Assembly (NCBI RefSeq): GCF_910594005.1
Contig: NC_057826.1
Span: 22,477,501-22,541,500, forward strand
From: Cervus elaphus
Lineage: Eukaryota > Chordata > Mammalia > Artiodactyla > Cervidae
DNA: 64,000 nt
Direction: 5' to 3'
Made by a program: the position numbers and the translations under genes
The notes under the pieces: model-generated
Databases searched by the model: none
Seen by the model: only the letters and a program-made list of their open reading frames with translations
Told to the model about the DNA's origin: nothing
Shown here: positions 11,609-21,845 of the stretch, one piece after another
Numbering within the stretch: position 1 is the first letter of the stretch
Layout: the number at the start of each line of letters is the position of its first letter

Positions 11609-12330
11609 CAGTTCAGTTCAGTCGGTCAGTCGGGTCCGACTCTTTGTGACCCCATGAATCGCAGCAAGCCAGGCCATAACCAACTCCCAGAATTTACCCA
11701 AACTCATGTCCATAGAGTCGGTGATGCCATCCAGCCATCTCATCCTCTGTCGTCCCCTTCTCCTCCTGCCCCCAATCCTTCCCAGCATCAGGGACTTTTC
11801 CAATGAGTCAACTCTTCGCATGAGGTGGCCAAAGTATTGGAGTTTCAGCTTCAGCATCAGTCCTTCCAATGAACACCTAGGACTGATCTTCCTTAGGATA
11901 GACTGGTTGGATCTCCTTGCAGTCCAAGGGACTCTCAAGAATCTTCTCCAACACCACAGTTCAAAAGCATCGATTCTTTGGCACTCAGCTTTCTTTACAG
12001 TCCAACTCTCACATCCATACATGACCACTGGAAAAACCATAGCCTTGACCAGACGGACCTTTGTTGGCAAAGTAATGTCTCTACTATTTAATACGCTATC
12101 TAGGTTGGTCATAACTTTCCTTCCAAGGAGTAAGCATCTTTTAATTTCATGGCTGCAATCACCATCTGCAGTGATTTTGGAACCCCAAAAAACAAAGTCT
12201 GACACTGTTTCCACTGTTTCCCCATCTATTTGCCATGAAGTGATGGGACCAGATGCCATGATCTTAGTTTTCTGAATGTTGAGCTTTAAGCCAACTTTTT
12301 CACTCTCTTCTTTCACTTTCATCAAGAGGC
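11609..12330 (-). mobile_element. BovB (RTE) 3' fragment inserted in Bov-tA
   Basis: Begins with the BovB 3' pentamer tail 'cagttcagttcagtc' and ends 5'-truncated at 'ctttcatcaagaggc'. The 9-bp TSD 'tatttggtt' is at 11600-11608 and 12331-12339, proving a separate retrotransposition into the Bov-tA. About 722 bp. Confidence 0.95.
11618..12325 (-). pseudogene. BovB ORF2 C-terminal remnant (235 codons open)
   Basis: An uninterrupted frame on the minus strand codes for the part of the RTE ORF2 protein downstream of the reverse-transcriptase catalytic core. Recognisable pieces are 'KLNIQKTKIMASGPITSWQ', 'VMYGCESWTVKKAE' and 'FELWCWRRFLRVPWTARRSN'. The YADD catalytic box, the rest of RT and the endonuclease are absent because of 5' truncation. 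It cannot encode an active enzyme. The frame ends at the normal BovB stop. Its openness over 235 codons suggests a comparatively young copy. No promoter or host splice context is seen. Confidence 0.9.
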
Positions 12331-12911
12331 TATTTGGTTACAGTTGCCATTTCCTTCTCCAGGGGATCTTCTTGACCCAGGGATCGAACCCTAGTCTCCT
12401 GCATTGGCAGGTGGATTCTCTACCACTGAGCCACTAGGGAAGCCCATACTCAGACATAAAAAGAATGAAATCTTGCTATTGGTGAAAATGTGGATGGACC
12501 TAGAGGGTATTTGCTAAATGAAATAAGTCAGATTTCTTACATGTGGAATTACGACTTCACTTATATATGGAATCTAAAAAACAAAATGAATTTTAAAAAA
12601 TAGAAACAGACTCATAGATACAGAGAAGAAACAGGTGGTTTCCAGGGGAGAAGGGGCAGGGGAATAAGAGAAATAAGTGAAAGAAATTAAGAGAAACAAA
12701 CTTCAGTTATAAAGTAAATAAGTCATAGGTTGTAATATCCCACCTAGGGGATATCATCAATAACACTATAGAAACGTTGGATGGGGACAGATGGTCACTA
12801 GACTTATCATTTCATAATGTATTAAAATGTTAAATCACTATGTTATACACCTGAAACTACCATGATGCTGTACATCAATTATATTTCAATTAAAGAAAAA
12901 GAAAATTCTAA

Positions 12912-13989
12912 GAAATATACCAAAAAACCCACCAAACCCTCTTAGAAATAATAAGTGAGTTCAGCAAGGTCACAGGATATAAGACAAGTAATCAGAAATC
13001 ATTTCTACATACTAGCATGTGCATAGGGATGTTGTTGTTGTTGTTGTTGTTTAGTTGCTAAGTCATGTCTGACTCTTTGCAACCACATGGACTGTAGCCT
13101 GCCAGGTTCCTCTGCCCATGGGATTTTTCAGGCAAGAACACTGAAGTGGGTTGTCATTTTCCTTCTTCAGGGGATCTTCCTGACCCAGGGATCAAACCCA
13201 AGTCTCCTGCACTGTCGGGCAAATTTTTTACCACTGACTGAGCCATCAGAGAAGCCTGTGCACAGGACACTGAAATAAAATTAAAAATAGACCTGTTATG
13301 TGATCAAGCAATTCTACTTCTGGGTATATATTTGAAGGAAATGAAATTAGTATCTGGGCAAGATATCTGTACCCCCATGATCATGGCAGCATTGCTCACA
13401 ATAGCCAAGATCGATATACAACCTTACTGTTAAGAATAAATAAAGTATGATACACAAACACATGCCCATGTACACACATCCACACAATTATTTAGCCATA
13501 ATTTTTCTTCCTTTTGGAAGAAAATCCTTCCACTTGTGACAACATAGATGAACAGGGAGGACATTAAGCTAAGTAAAACAAGCCAGACAGAGAAAGATAA
13601 ACACTGTATGATCTCATCAATATGTGGAATTTAAAAATAGAAAAGTCCAACTCAGAGAAGCAAAGAGTAGAATCATGGTTGCCATGGTGGGTGGAGGCAG
13701 TGGGGAGATGTTGGTCAAAGGGCACAAACTTTCAGTTATAAGATGAAGTAAGTTCTGGGGATCTAACATACATCATGGTGACTATAGTCAATAACACTGT
13801 ACTGTATTCTTAAGACTTGCTGAGGATAGATTTTAAGCTTTCTCACACACTCACACAAAATGTATCTATGTGAGGTGATGGATGTTAATTAACTATGGTA
13901 ATCATTTTACATTGTATACATATATCAATCATGTTGTATGTTTTAAATATATACAATTTTATTTGTCAATTATACCTCAATAAAACTAG
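12912..13989 (+). mobile_element. L1M 3' region, split by Bov-tA
   Basis: 12912-13029 matches L1 ORF2 ('gttcagcaaggtcacaggat'). 13257-13989 is the ORF2 end and 3' UTR ('cacaatagccaagatcgata', 'ggttgccatggtgggtggag', 'tatacctcaataaaact'). The gap between 'actagca' and the next ORF2 block suggests an internal deletion as well as the SINE insertion. Confidence 0.8.
13030..13256 (-). mobile_element. Bov-tA SINE (minus)
   Basis: Starts with (TTG)n, then 'tttagttgctaagtcatgtc', ending 'gagccatcagagaagcc'. Near-identical flanks 'tgtgcataggga' (13018-13029) and 'tgtgcacaggac' (13257-13268) are the TSD, placing it inside the L1M. Confidence 0.94.
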
Positions 13990-13994
13990 GAAAA

Positions 13995-14135
13995 ATACTA
14001 TTTGTCATCACTAAAATAAATGAAATACTTAGATGTAAATCAAACAAAACATGTACAGTACTTGTATGCTGAAACTACCCAAAACTCATGAAAGTAATAA
14101 AATAAGATTAAACAAATGGAGATAAATACTGTGAA
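13995..14135 (+). mobile_element. L1 ORF2 scrap
   Basis: 'aaatacttagatgtaaatc', 'catgtacagtacttgtatgc' and 'aaacaaatggagataaatac' follow a segment of L1 ORF2. Short and diverged; probably part of the neighbouring L1 in rearranged order. Confidence 0.55.
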
Positions 14136-14254
14136 AATTTTTTAATGAAAGCATTCAATATTTGATTTAAAATAAAACTAGATTAATAGTTTAAAGAAAT
14201 TTTATATGAAATAAAAATTATATCTGAAAAATTAGCTAAAGCTTTTATAGAACA

Positions 14255-14692
14255 ATTTTTTTTTTTACTTTTTCTTAACCTTTTATCTTATATTGGATTA
14301 TAACCAATTAAGTGTTGTGATAGTTTCAGGTACACAGCAGAGTGACTCAGCCATAGGTTTTCTTGTATCCCTTCTCCCCTAAATTCCCTTCCCATCCAGA
14401 GATTCCCTTCCCTTCCCACACATAACATTGAGCAGGGTTCCCTGTGCGATACAGTAGGTTCTTGTTGGTTCTCTATTTTAAATATAGCAGTGTGTACATG
14501 TCCATCCCAAACTCCCTATCACTTCCACTCCCCCTTCCCCCAGTAACCATAAGCTCATTCTCTAAGTCTGTGAGTCTATTTCTATTTTGTAAGTAAGTTT
14601 ATTTGTATAATTTTTTTTAGATTCCACACATAAGTGATATCACAGATATTTTGCTTTCTCTGTTTGATTTACTTCACTAAGTATGACAATTT
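14255..14692 (-). mobile_element. L1 3' UTR/ORF2 end, antisense
   Basis: Poly-T start, then 'gtgttgtgatagtttcaggt', 'aacattgagcagggttccct', 'atagcagtgtgtacatgtcc' and 'agattccacacataagtgat'. This is a well preserved reverse complement of an artiodactyl L1 3' end. Confidence 0.88.
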
Positions 14693-14912
14693 TTTTAAAA
14701 AAAGGAATGTATGTGTTATTTCAATTTACCCATTAAATAAGAGAAATCAGTGTTCTAATATTGGCTGTTATGAAAATAAATTTCTCTGAATTGATTGGTT
14801 AATGAACTGTACCTAGATGTCTGAATCCTTCAAATCTTGCTCTGTATCATACCTTTCTTTCAAAATGTTTATTAATAGTAATAGCTTGGAACTGGAACCT
14901 TATTATAAAGGA

Positions 14913-15125
14913 GGGATTCTTAACCTTAGCACTATATTGGCACTTGGGGCTGGGTAATTCTTCATGTGAGGGGCTGTCCTGTGCACAGATGTTCAGCAGC
15001 ATCCTTGGGTTCTACACGGTAGCACCTCTTCAACTTCCCTGTGCAGTTCTGACAACAAAAAAACTGTCCCAGACATCGCCAAATTTCCCCTAAAGGCAAA
15101 ATCACCCCAGCTGAAAGCAACTGCT
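14913..15125 (-). mobile_element. MER20-like hAT DNA transposon
   Basis: Plus strand reads 'ttcttaaccttagcactata', 'gggctgtcctgtgcacagat', 'tgttcagcagcatccttggg', 'agacatcgccaaatttcccc', 'ggcaaaatcaccccagctga'. This is the reverse complement of the roughly 219-bp MER20 consensus pattern, nearly full length. Non-autonomous, no coding capacity. Confidence 0.8.
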
Positions 15126-15164
15126 ATAAAGGAATGACGACCGTCACAGTTTCATTCAGGAGAA

Positions 15165-15343
15165 TGTGAAGTGAAAGTGTTACTTGCTCAGCCCCATGCC
15201 AGGTTCCTCTGTCCAAGGAATTCCCTAGGCAAGAATACTGGAGTGGATAGCCATTCCCTTCTCCAGGGGATCTTCCCCACCCAGGGATCGAACCTAGATC
15301 TCCCACATAGTGGGCAGACTCTTTACCACCTGAGCCACCAGGG
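15165..15343 (-). mobile_element. Bov-tA SINE (minus), internally deleted
   Basis: 'gaagtgaaagtgttacttgc' to 'gagccaccagggcagaag'. About 30 bp between the start and 'ccccatgccaggttcctctg' are missing compared with other copies in the window. Confidence 0.9.
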
Positions 15344-15384
15344 CAGAAGCACAGTATTCTAGGGATACAAGTTATGAAGAAAAG

Positions 15385-15515
15385 AAGATGGGCTTTAGAG
15401 TTACGCGGACTGGAATTAGGACTATCACTCAATAGCCACGTAGCCTTCTGAAAATCAGCTTAATTAAGCCTCACTTCCTCATTAATGAAATGGATATAAC
15501 AACATCCTAGTAGAC
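15385..15515 (+). mobile_element. MIR fragment
   Basis: 'gggctttagagttacgcgga', a degenerate 'tgaaaatcagcttaattaagcc', 'tcacttcctcattaatgaaa' follow the MIR order clearly. Confidence 0.65.
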
Positions 15516-15599
15516 ATTTGTCTTTGCCCTCCAGCATCCCTTTTGGGTTGAAGGGGTTAAGTCCTCTCTTCCTTAGGAGGAAACAGTTTTTCCACTCTC

Positions 15600-16020
15600 A
15601 TTATATTCCTGTACTCCAGGGTTGAGCATGTGAGGCCAGCCTAACCAGTGAAATAAATGTATGCCCTAGACATTAATTAATAGCGCAAGGATGGGCATGT
15701 GACACAAGCTGGTCCAATTATACTCAATTCTGAGGCGTTTTGCTGGAGAAAGAGGAAAGATTCATTCTCTTTCTCCTGAAGTTGTTAAGCTAGTAGGACC
15801 ATAAGCCTGGAGCTTCTGTATGGGAAAAATCAACCCAGTGGAAAATAAAGTCAAGAGATGTAGAGAGACCAAGCCTTGATGAGACAATGTAAAATACCTG
15901 AAGTTCAATCTACCCCTTATGTTCTTCAGTCATGTTAGCTAATGAATTCCCTTTTATTTTTACTTAAGTCAGGGCTGAGTTGGATTTTATCACTTGGAAC
16001 CAAAAGGGTCCTAACCTATG
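15600..16020 (+). mobile_element. Ancient mammalian repeat, probably L1ME-type 3' end
   Basis: The order 'gatgggcatgtgacacaagc', 'tggtccaattatactcaatt', 'gaattcccttttatttttac' and 'tcacttggaaccaaaagggt' matches a common fossil repeat ending in 'caaccaaaagagtcctaa'. The family name is uncertain; a related end lies near 46850-46880. Confidence 0.45.
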
Positions 16021-16789
16021 AGTTACCTATCTCAAACAGTTGTTGAAAAGACCAAGTAAAAATATGAATAAGCCTACAAAGAGCTTCCTTCCTCTGGTTC
16101 TTACTTTATAGAAATCAAAACAAACACAATTATATAAGATGGAAAAACACAATGCAGTCAAGGATCAAACAACAGAACCCATGATTGGCTTTGAGTTCTT
16201 TTCAATAAACTGGTATAGAGTCTAAAAGAGCTTAAATTCATGGAGCCAAAAATTACTATGCTTTGAGTTACCTACTATGATGTCAATAAATAGCACATGC
16301 AAATTTGTTTGTTTTCTTTGTTGCCACACTTTTAGGTGGCCAATGGTAAAGGTTTGCTTTGAGTATAAAGGTTTACTATTAATAGCTTGTTTTGTTTTGT
16401 TTTTTAAATAACTTCCAGAAGACTGAAAGAGAGGTTAAACAGTGGATTAAATCATCAAAATATCAAGATTGGGACTAGGGTGTGTCAAGTGAGACACCTA
16501 CCTTAGATGCAAAACTCAGTAATCAAGGTAGAAGCAAGGTAAATGATATTTTAATGCACAATTTCAAAAATCAAAATTGATGCTAAAAATCCATGATGAA
16601 GAAAATATCAGAATTTTAAATAAAGGCAGGGTCAACATCATTGACTTTTTCCTTTGCCCCAGGCTTCAAAATGGCTCATCACGGCATTCCAGAACAGTAA
16701 AATTTCTAAGCTATTAATAGAAAAAGCAAAGGCATATCTAGTATTCACAAACAACATCAAGGACCTAAATGCTCTTGAGAGGTAACCCA
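16021..16789. other. Unassigned sequence
   Basis: No exon or named repeat seen. Short T-rich tract at 16388-16405. Confidence 0.4.
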
Positions 16790-16960
16790 GTTGAGAACTC
16801 TGAATTGAAATCTAACCAGCTCTGCCAGTACTAAGTTATGTAACCCAGAAAATTACTTGGCCATTATAGACTTTAGTTTTTTCACACATAAACGGAAAGG
16901 GCTACACTAACTGATCATCAAGAGCTTTCTTAACTCTAAAGTTCTATGATTATATTCTAA
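16790..16960 (+). mobile_element. MIR
   Basis: 'gaattgaaatctaaccagct', 'ctgccagtactaagttatgt', 'aaattacttggccattatag' and 'taaagttctatgattat' follow MIR from 5' core to 3' end. Confidence 0.65.
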
Positions 16961-17495
16961 ATTTAACTTCTTTTGATATCTAAAAACAAATAAACACCAA
17001 TACGTTGCATTTTCAGTCCAGCATTCGTGTTATCTAGGGGCTTATGAAATAACAAGCTTTAACCATTCAAGTCTACCAGTGAAAATAACCCAGGTTGAAG
17101 GTTGTTTTTGTTTGTTTAATATGAGCGCTTTCACATGTTTCACATGCCATTTGATTATAAGATCCTGCAGTGGGGAGGTCAGCAGCTTTCCATTGTGGGT
17201 AGGGAGTAGCAAGGTTGATCTGTGTCTCTAAAAGCTGAAATAATTCATACAGCCCACCCACTGACAAGTCTACTGAAGCATAAAATTTTTGGGTTAATAA
17301 GTGACTGCTTATAATTGCCAAAAATTTTCAGAAATAGGAAAAGGAAAATCTAAAATTAACAACAACAAAGAGAAGGTAACAAGTATCTGGAACAGGAGTA
17401 AGAAAAAAAGTAATCTATTAATTCTTTAAAAAATAATCTATTAAATTAAAAGTGATAAAAGTAGCAGGTGACTGAAAAAGCAATGGAAAAACAAT
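16961..17495. other. Unassigned sequence
   Basis: No gene or named repeat recognised. The 82-codon minus-strand frame at 17073-17321 has no recognisable feature. Confidence 0.4.
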
Positions 17496-17690
17496 GAGTG
17501 AGTGAAAGTCAATCAGTCGTGTCTGACTCTTTGCAACCCCATGGACTATACAATCCATGGAATTCTCTAGGCCAGAATACTGGAGTGGGTAGCCTTTCCT
17601 TTCTCCAAGGGATCTTCCCAACACAGGGATTGAACCCAGGTCTCCCACATTGTAGGCAGACTCTTTACCAGCTGAGCCACGAGGACCTAG
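17496..17690 (-). mobile_element. Bov-tA SINE (minus)
   Basis: 'gtgagtgaaagtcaatcagt' to 'agctgagccacgaggacc'. The 'ctgccaggctcctctgtc' segment is missing, shortening the Bov-A body. Confidence 0.92.
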
Positions 17691-17864
17691 AGCATAAACA
17701 CTAAATATGAAAAACTAAAATGCCTGTGCTCTGATCCAAGCATGTTAATTATTTTTGCTGAACCCTATGAAATAAAGAATTATCCAGGCCTAGGAGATAA
17801 AGGGACTCAGTAGCTTTTGAAAAGGACTTTGTAAATAAAAACAGAGGCCATTCTTTTTTTAAAA

Positions 17865-18005
17865 TCAATATATTTTTAACTTTGTATTATGCAAACTTTC
17901 AAACACAGACAAGGTGTACATGAAAGTATAATGATCCCCCACATACCCATTTACAGTTCCAATAATTATCAACTCATGGCCATGGTTATTGCCTATACCC
18001 TCACT
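17865..18005 (-). mobile_element. Old L1M-type fragment (uncertain)
   Basis: 'catgaaagtataatgatccc', 'ccacatacccatttacagtt' and 'ccaataattatcaactcatgg' resemble a widespread fossil sequence. I believe it belongs to L1M 3' regions in antisense. Confidence 0.35.
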
Positions 18006-18234
18006 GATTTCTCCCAGTTCTTATAAAGGGATATTCGTTTTAAGTGCCACAATAAACAAACTTTTTGGGGCCTTAGTTTCCTTGTTTATAAGACGCAGGC
18101 CATAATACTCACCTCCTTACCTACTACAAACGAAGTTATGAAAAACAACCAAAGCTTTTGAGCGTCTTCTAACACTTACTGTGGTATTTGAATATAAGAA
18201 ATAACAATATAATAATAAAATAAGCAAATAATCT

Positions 18235-18370
18235 TTGTTTTAAATAGCTCAAAGTGCTTTGGAAAAATTTATCTTTCATTCTCCCAGCACCTCTGTGGGG
18301 CAAATGAAAGTATTATTATTTACCTTCAGCAGATAAAGAAACTAAAGAGAAAGGAAATGATGCAAGCCAG
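18235..18370 (+). mobile_element. MIR fragment
   Basis: 'agcacctctgtggggcaaat', 'gtattattatttaccttcag' and 'cagataaagaaactaaagag' match the central MIR pattern. Confidence 0.6.
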
Positions 18371-19043
18371 ATCCAATGAAGAATCAACAGTAAGGGAAAA
18401 GATGAATCTAAAACTTCTGATTTCTCATGCTCTATTATTATAATATGTCATTTCTATCATTACCATGACATGTGTAGATGAAAATTATTGTTTTCTCTAA
18501 AGAAATGGACTTATACTCTATTAAAGAGTTTGTACATTTAAGACAGCAGGGCTGTATAATACATAGGCATTCAAATACATTGAGTGACTTTACATCTCAC
18601 CTTGTAGATTCATATAAGAACACACTCTTAATTAGATGGCTCAGCATACCTAAAGAAGACAGTAAGAAGTAAAGTAAACAAAATATCCCTGTGGTTCACT
18701 GGAATTGAACAATTACAGCTGGCCATGTCACGGGTTTGAAATCTAACCTATTTACTTGGCAGATGCAAACATTACTTCAGTGTTACAGTAGAGAATTATA
18801 CCACTTGGGCCCAGTCCATAGTGCCATAGGCATGGATGATGCAACTTCCAACTCAGTTACAGAGTATTTTTATAGAACTTTCCAAGTCATTATAACTTCA
18901 TATATTTAAGGTATTTTCCTTCCGATTCATACAATGGTTCCTGTTCACTGTGTTTGGTCCAGGCAGGTTGGAATGGGATGCGGAGGAGGGAAAAAAAAAG
19001 TTTGTGGGAAGGGTGTGATGAGAATAGTCTGCCATGAGCTACA
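18371..19043. other. Unassigned sequence
   Basis: No gene or named repeat recognised. The 64-codon frame at 18478-18672 is not distinctive. Confidence 0.4.
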
Positions 19044-19470
19044 CGTTCCTTCAGTTCAGTTGCTCAGTCGTGTCTGACTATTTGCGACCCCATGGACTAT
19101 GGCACTCCAGGCTTCCCTGTCCCTCACCAACTCCCAGAGCTTGCTCAAACTCATGTCCATTGAGTCGGTGATGCCATCCAACCATCTCATCCTCTGTTGT
19201 CCCTTTCTCCTCCTGCCTTCAATATTGCCCAGCATCAGGGTCTTTTCCAGTGAGTCAGTTCTTCACATCAGGTGGCCAAAGTATTGGAGCTTCAGCTTCA
19301 GCATCAGTCCTTCCAATGAATATTCAGGACTGATTTCCTTTAGGATGGACTGGTTGGATCTCCTTGCAGTCCAAGGGACTCTCAAGAGTCTTCTCCAAAC
19401 CCACAGTTCAAAAGCATCAATTCCTCAGCACTCAGCTTTCTTTATAGTCCGACTCTCATGTCCATACACG

Positions 19471-19752
19471 CTGCTGCTGCTGCTGCGGCTAAGTCGCTTC
19501 AGTCATGTCTGACTCTGTGTGACCCCATAGATGGCAGCCCACCAGGCTCCCCCGTTCCTGGGATTCTCCAGGCAAGAACACTGGAATGGGTTGCCATTTC
19601 CTTCTCCAATGCATGAAAGTGAAAAGTGAAAGTGAAGTCGCTCAGTCGTGTCCGACTCTTCCAACCCCATGGACTGCAGCCCACCAGGCTCCCCTGTCCA
19701 TGGGATTTTCCAGGCAAGAGTACTGGAGTGGGGTGCCATTGCCTTTTCTGCA
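19471..19752 (-). mobile_element. BOV-A2 SINE inserted in BovB
   Basis: Minus-strand dimer. The (CTG)n tail at 19471-19486 is followed by one Bov-A unit, the linker 'gcatgaaagtgaaaagtgaa', and a second Bov-A unit. Flanks 'tccatacacg' (19461-19470) and 'tccatacatg' (19753-19762) form the TSD. Confidence 0.96.
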
Positions 19753-19827
19753 TCCATACATGACTACTGGAAAAACCATAGTTTTGACTAGACAGACCTT
19801 TGTCGGCAAAGTAATGTCTCTGCTTTT

Positions 19828-20395
19828 TCATATGCTGTCTAGGTTGGTCTTTACTTTTCTTCCAAGGAGCAAGCAACTTTTAATTTCATGGCTGCAGTCA
19901 CCACCTGCAGTGATTTTGGAGCCCAAGAAAATAAAGTCAGTCACTATTTCCATTATTTCCTCATCTATTTGCCATGAATTGATGCGACTGGATGCCATGA
20001 TCTTCGTTTTTTGAATGTTGAGTTTTAAGCCAGGTTTTTCAGTCTCCACTTTCATCAAGAGGCTCTTTAGTTTCATTTTCTGCCATAAGGGTGGTGTCAT
20101 CTGCATATCTGAGGTTACTGTTATTTCTGCTGGCAATCATGATTCCAGCTTGAGCTTCACCCAGCCCAGCATATTGCAGGATGTACTCTGCATGTAAGTT
20201 AAATAAACAGGGTGACAATATACAGCCTTGACGTACTCCTTTTCCAAATTGGAACCAGTCTGTTGTTCCATGTCTGATTCCAACTGTTGCTTCTTGATCT
20301 GCATACAGATTACTCTCCACTACTACCTGTCTGTTTTGGAGGGCCCTACATGGCATGGCTCCTAGTTTCATTGGGTTAGACAAGGCTGTGGCCAT
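19828..20395 (-). pseudogene. BovB reverse transcriptase remnant
   Basis: Two overlapping minus-strand frames (20395-20039 and 20136-19828) hold recognisable RTE reverse-transcriptase boxes. The first has 'GVRQGCILSPCLFNL' and 'LRYADDTTLMAE', where YADD is the catalytic box; the second has 'KLNIQKTKIMASSRINSWQ'. A frame change separates them. The protein start is lost at the apparent deletion near 20310, and the C-terminal part is interrupted by BOV-A2. Non-functional. Confidence 0.9.
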
Positions 20396-20404
20396 ATGTT
20401 CCTT

Positions 20405-20904
20405 AAATATTGCTAATTATTCATGTCATGGAAGACATGAGGGCAAAGACTCTTTCTACGGCATTATGAAGAGCCAGCTGCGACCCGAGCAATGTCTTCT
20501 AGGACCATCATAACAGAGATTACAGCTACCTAAACATTCAAGTGTATAGTATTAAAGTTTTTATAAGAAGGGAATTTGTCTCCAATTATTTTTCTCCAAC
20601 TTTGAAAATAATATTAGAGGTCATTGCCTATGCAACACCTGACTCCCTAAGGCTTTTTGACAAGTCAACTATAAACCAACAGACCAACAAGTAGGTGTAA
20701 ATTAAAATTTTAAGATTGTAGCTTGCTATTGTTATTATTATTGTTTTTATGTAAAATGTAGGGCTCAAGTAAAAGGCTGCTTCTAAAATAAGGCAGAAAA
20801 CAGAATGAGGTTATAATAGAAAGGGCAGTGAACTGGCAGTTAAGGAGCCTAGGTTTCCATCTTCTATCTGTACTACAGAACTCTTTTGGGCAAGATGGAT
20901 ATGC
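20405..20904. other. Unassigned sequence
   Basis: No gene or named repeat recognised. Short TTA/TTG-rich patch near 20729-20750. Confidence 0.4.
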
Positions 20905-21171
20905 TCAGTTCAGTTCAGTTGCTCAGTCGCGTCCCACTCTTTGCGACCCAATGAACTGCAGCTTGCCAGGCTTCCCTGTCTATCATCAACTCCCAGAGCC
21001 TACTCAAACTCGTTACCATCGCATTGGTGATGCCATCCAACCATCTCATCCTCTGTCATCCCCTACTCCTCCTGCCTTCAATACTTCCCAGCTTCAGGGC
21101 CTTTTCCAATGAGTTGGTTCTTCGTATCAGGTGGCCAAAGTATTGGAATTTCAGCTTCAGCATTAGTCCTT
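20905..21171 (-). mobile_element. BovB 3' end, short truncated copy
   Basis: 'cagttcagttcagttgctca' at the left, then the BovB terminal region to 'cagcattagtcctt'. Only about 265 bp of the 3' end remains. Confidence 0.94.
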
Positions 21172-21544
21172 GGAGGACAGCAATTTTCTAATTTGCCAGG
21201 TGAAATATATGATCCAAGTGATTTCTAAGATTATTTTTAATTCTATAGTTCTCAGACTACCTAATTTCATACCTACTATTCATTACATTTAGTGTCTCCA
21301 TTTTTCATAATGCCATGCCTTTCCATAACATGCTTTAAAATATTAATTATCCCTCTATTGATTAGCTTTTAGAATAACGGTTTAAATTTGAAGCAGAGAA
21401 AAAGAAGCACTCCTATTAAAAGAATTTTTAATGCTCTTTTATAGGTCTAGGTTAAAAAAGAAATAATAATAAGATTTTCTAGTTGTATAAATCCCACCTA
21501 ATCAGGTCGTTTTCTGAGATTCAGAAATGACAGTTTATAAAAGG

Positions 21545-21615
21545 ATAACATACAGATGTCTGGCCCAGCACTTGGCATATAATAGGTGTTAGAAAAACGC
21601 TTGTTTACCTAACAC
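21545..21615 (+). mobile_element. L2 3'-end scrap
   Basis: 'tggcccagcacttggcatat', 'aataggtgttagaaaaacgc' match the terminal L2 pattern. Very short. Confidence 0.45.
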
Positions 21616-21788
21616 TTCCCCCTCTACCACCATTTCTCCAAAATCACCACCTCAGCTACCAAAGGTAAGTCTTTTACAAATTGTGACACTCTCTTTGAAT
21701 CAGAGATGCTATGGAACCAGACTGAGAACTCAATTATGAATAAGACTTTACACCTTCATTTAAGAGTCCCAAATCTTACCAGAAAAAC

Positions 21789-21791
<3 letters not shown>

Positions 21792-21832
<41 letters not shown>

Positions 21833-21840
21833 ATACACAT
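21792..21840. repeat. (TG)n microsatellite
   Basis: Nineteen uninterrupted TG units from 21792, followed by 'acatacacatatata'. It creates a spurious Cys/Val-repeat frame on the plus strand. Confidence 0.98.
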
Positions 21841-21845
21841 ATATA

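Larger units (their letters stand above)
11483..12447 (-). mobile_element. Bov-tA SINE inside L1, itself split by BovB
   Basis: Minus-strand Bov-tA starting with its (TTG)n tail at 11483-11500 and reading 'gtttagttgctaagttgtgc' up to about 11608. It resumes at about 12331 with 'gttgccatttccttctcc' and ends 'gagccactagggaagccc'. The missing junction is exactly where a BovB is inserted. Confidence 0.93.
11395..12905 (+). mobile_element. L1 3' end, split by nested insertions
   Basis: The left piece (11395-11482) reads 'ggaagcaacctaaatgtcta'. The right piece (12448-12905) resumes with 'cataaaaagaatgaaatctt', passes 'tggacctagagggtatttgc' and 'catagatacagagaagaaac', and ends in the A-rich L1 terminus. 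The two halves are collinear in L1 ORF2/3' UTR, so this is one element opened by a later Bov-tA. Confidence 0.85.
19051..20397 (-). mobile_element. BovB (RTE) fragment, split by BOV-A2
   Basis: Starts at the 3' tail 'tcagttcagttgctcagtcg' and runs upstream through ORF2 to about 20397. A probable 7-bp TSD 'gttcctt' occurs at 19044 and at 20398-20404. Past about 20310 the sequence changes from the RT region to another BovB-like block ('catggctcctagtttcattg'), suggesting an internal deletion. A BOV-A2 splits it at 19471. Confidence 0.93.

Noticed and set aside
11706..12275. 189-codon plus-strand open frame
   Set aside because: It is the antisense of the BovB ORF2 C-terminus. The real homology is on the minus strand.
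19499..20014. Several overlapping frames on both strands (84-142 codons)
   Set aside because: All arise from the BOV-A2 dimer and the surrounding BovB.
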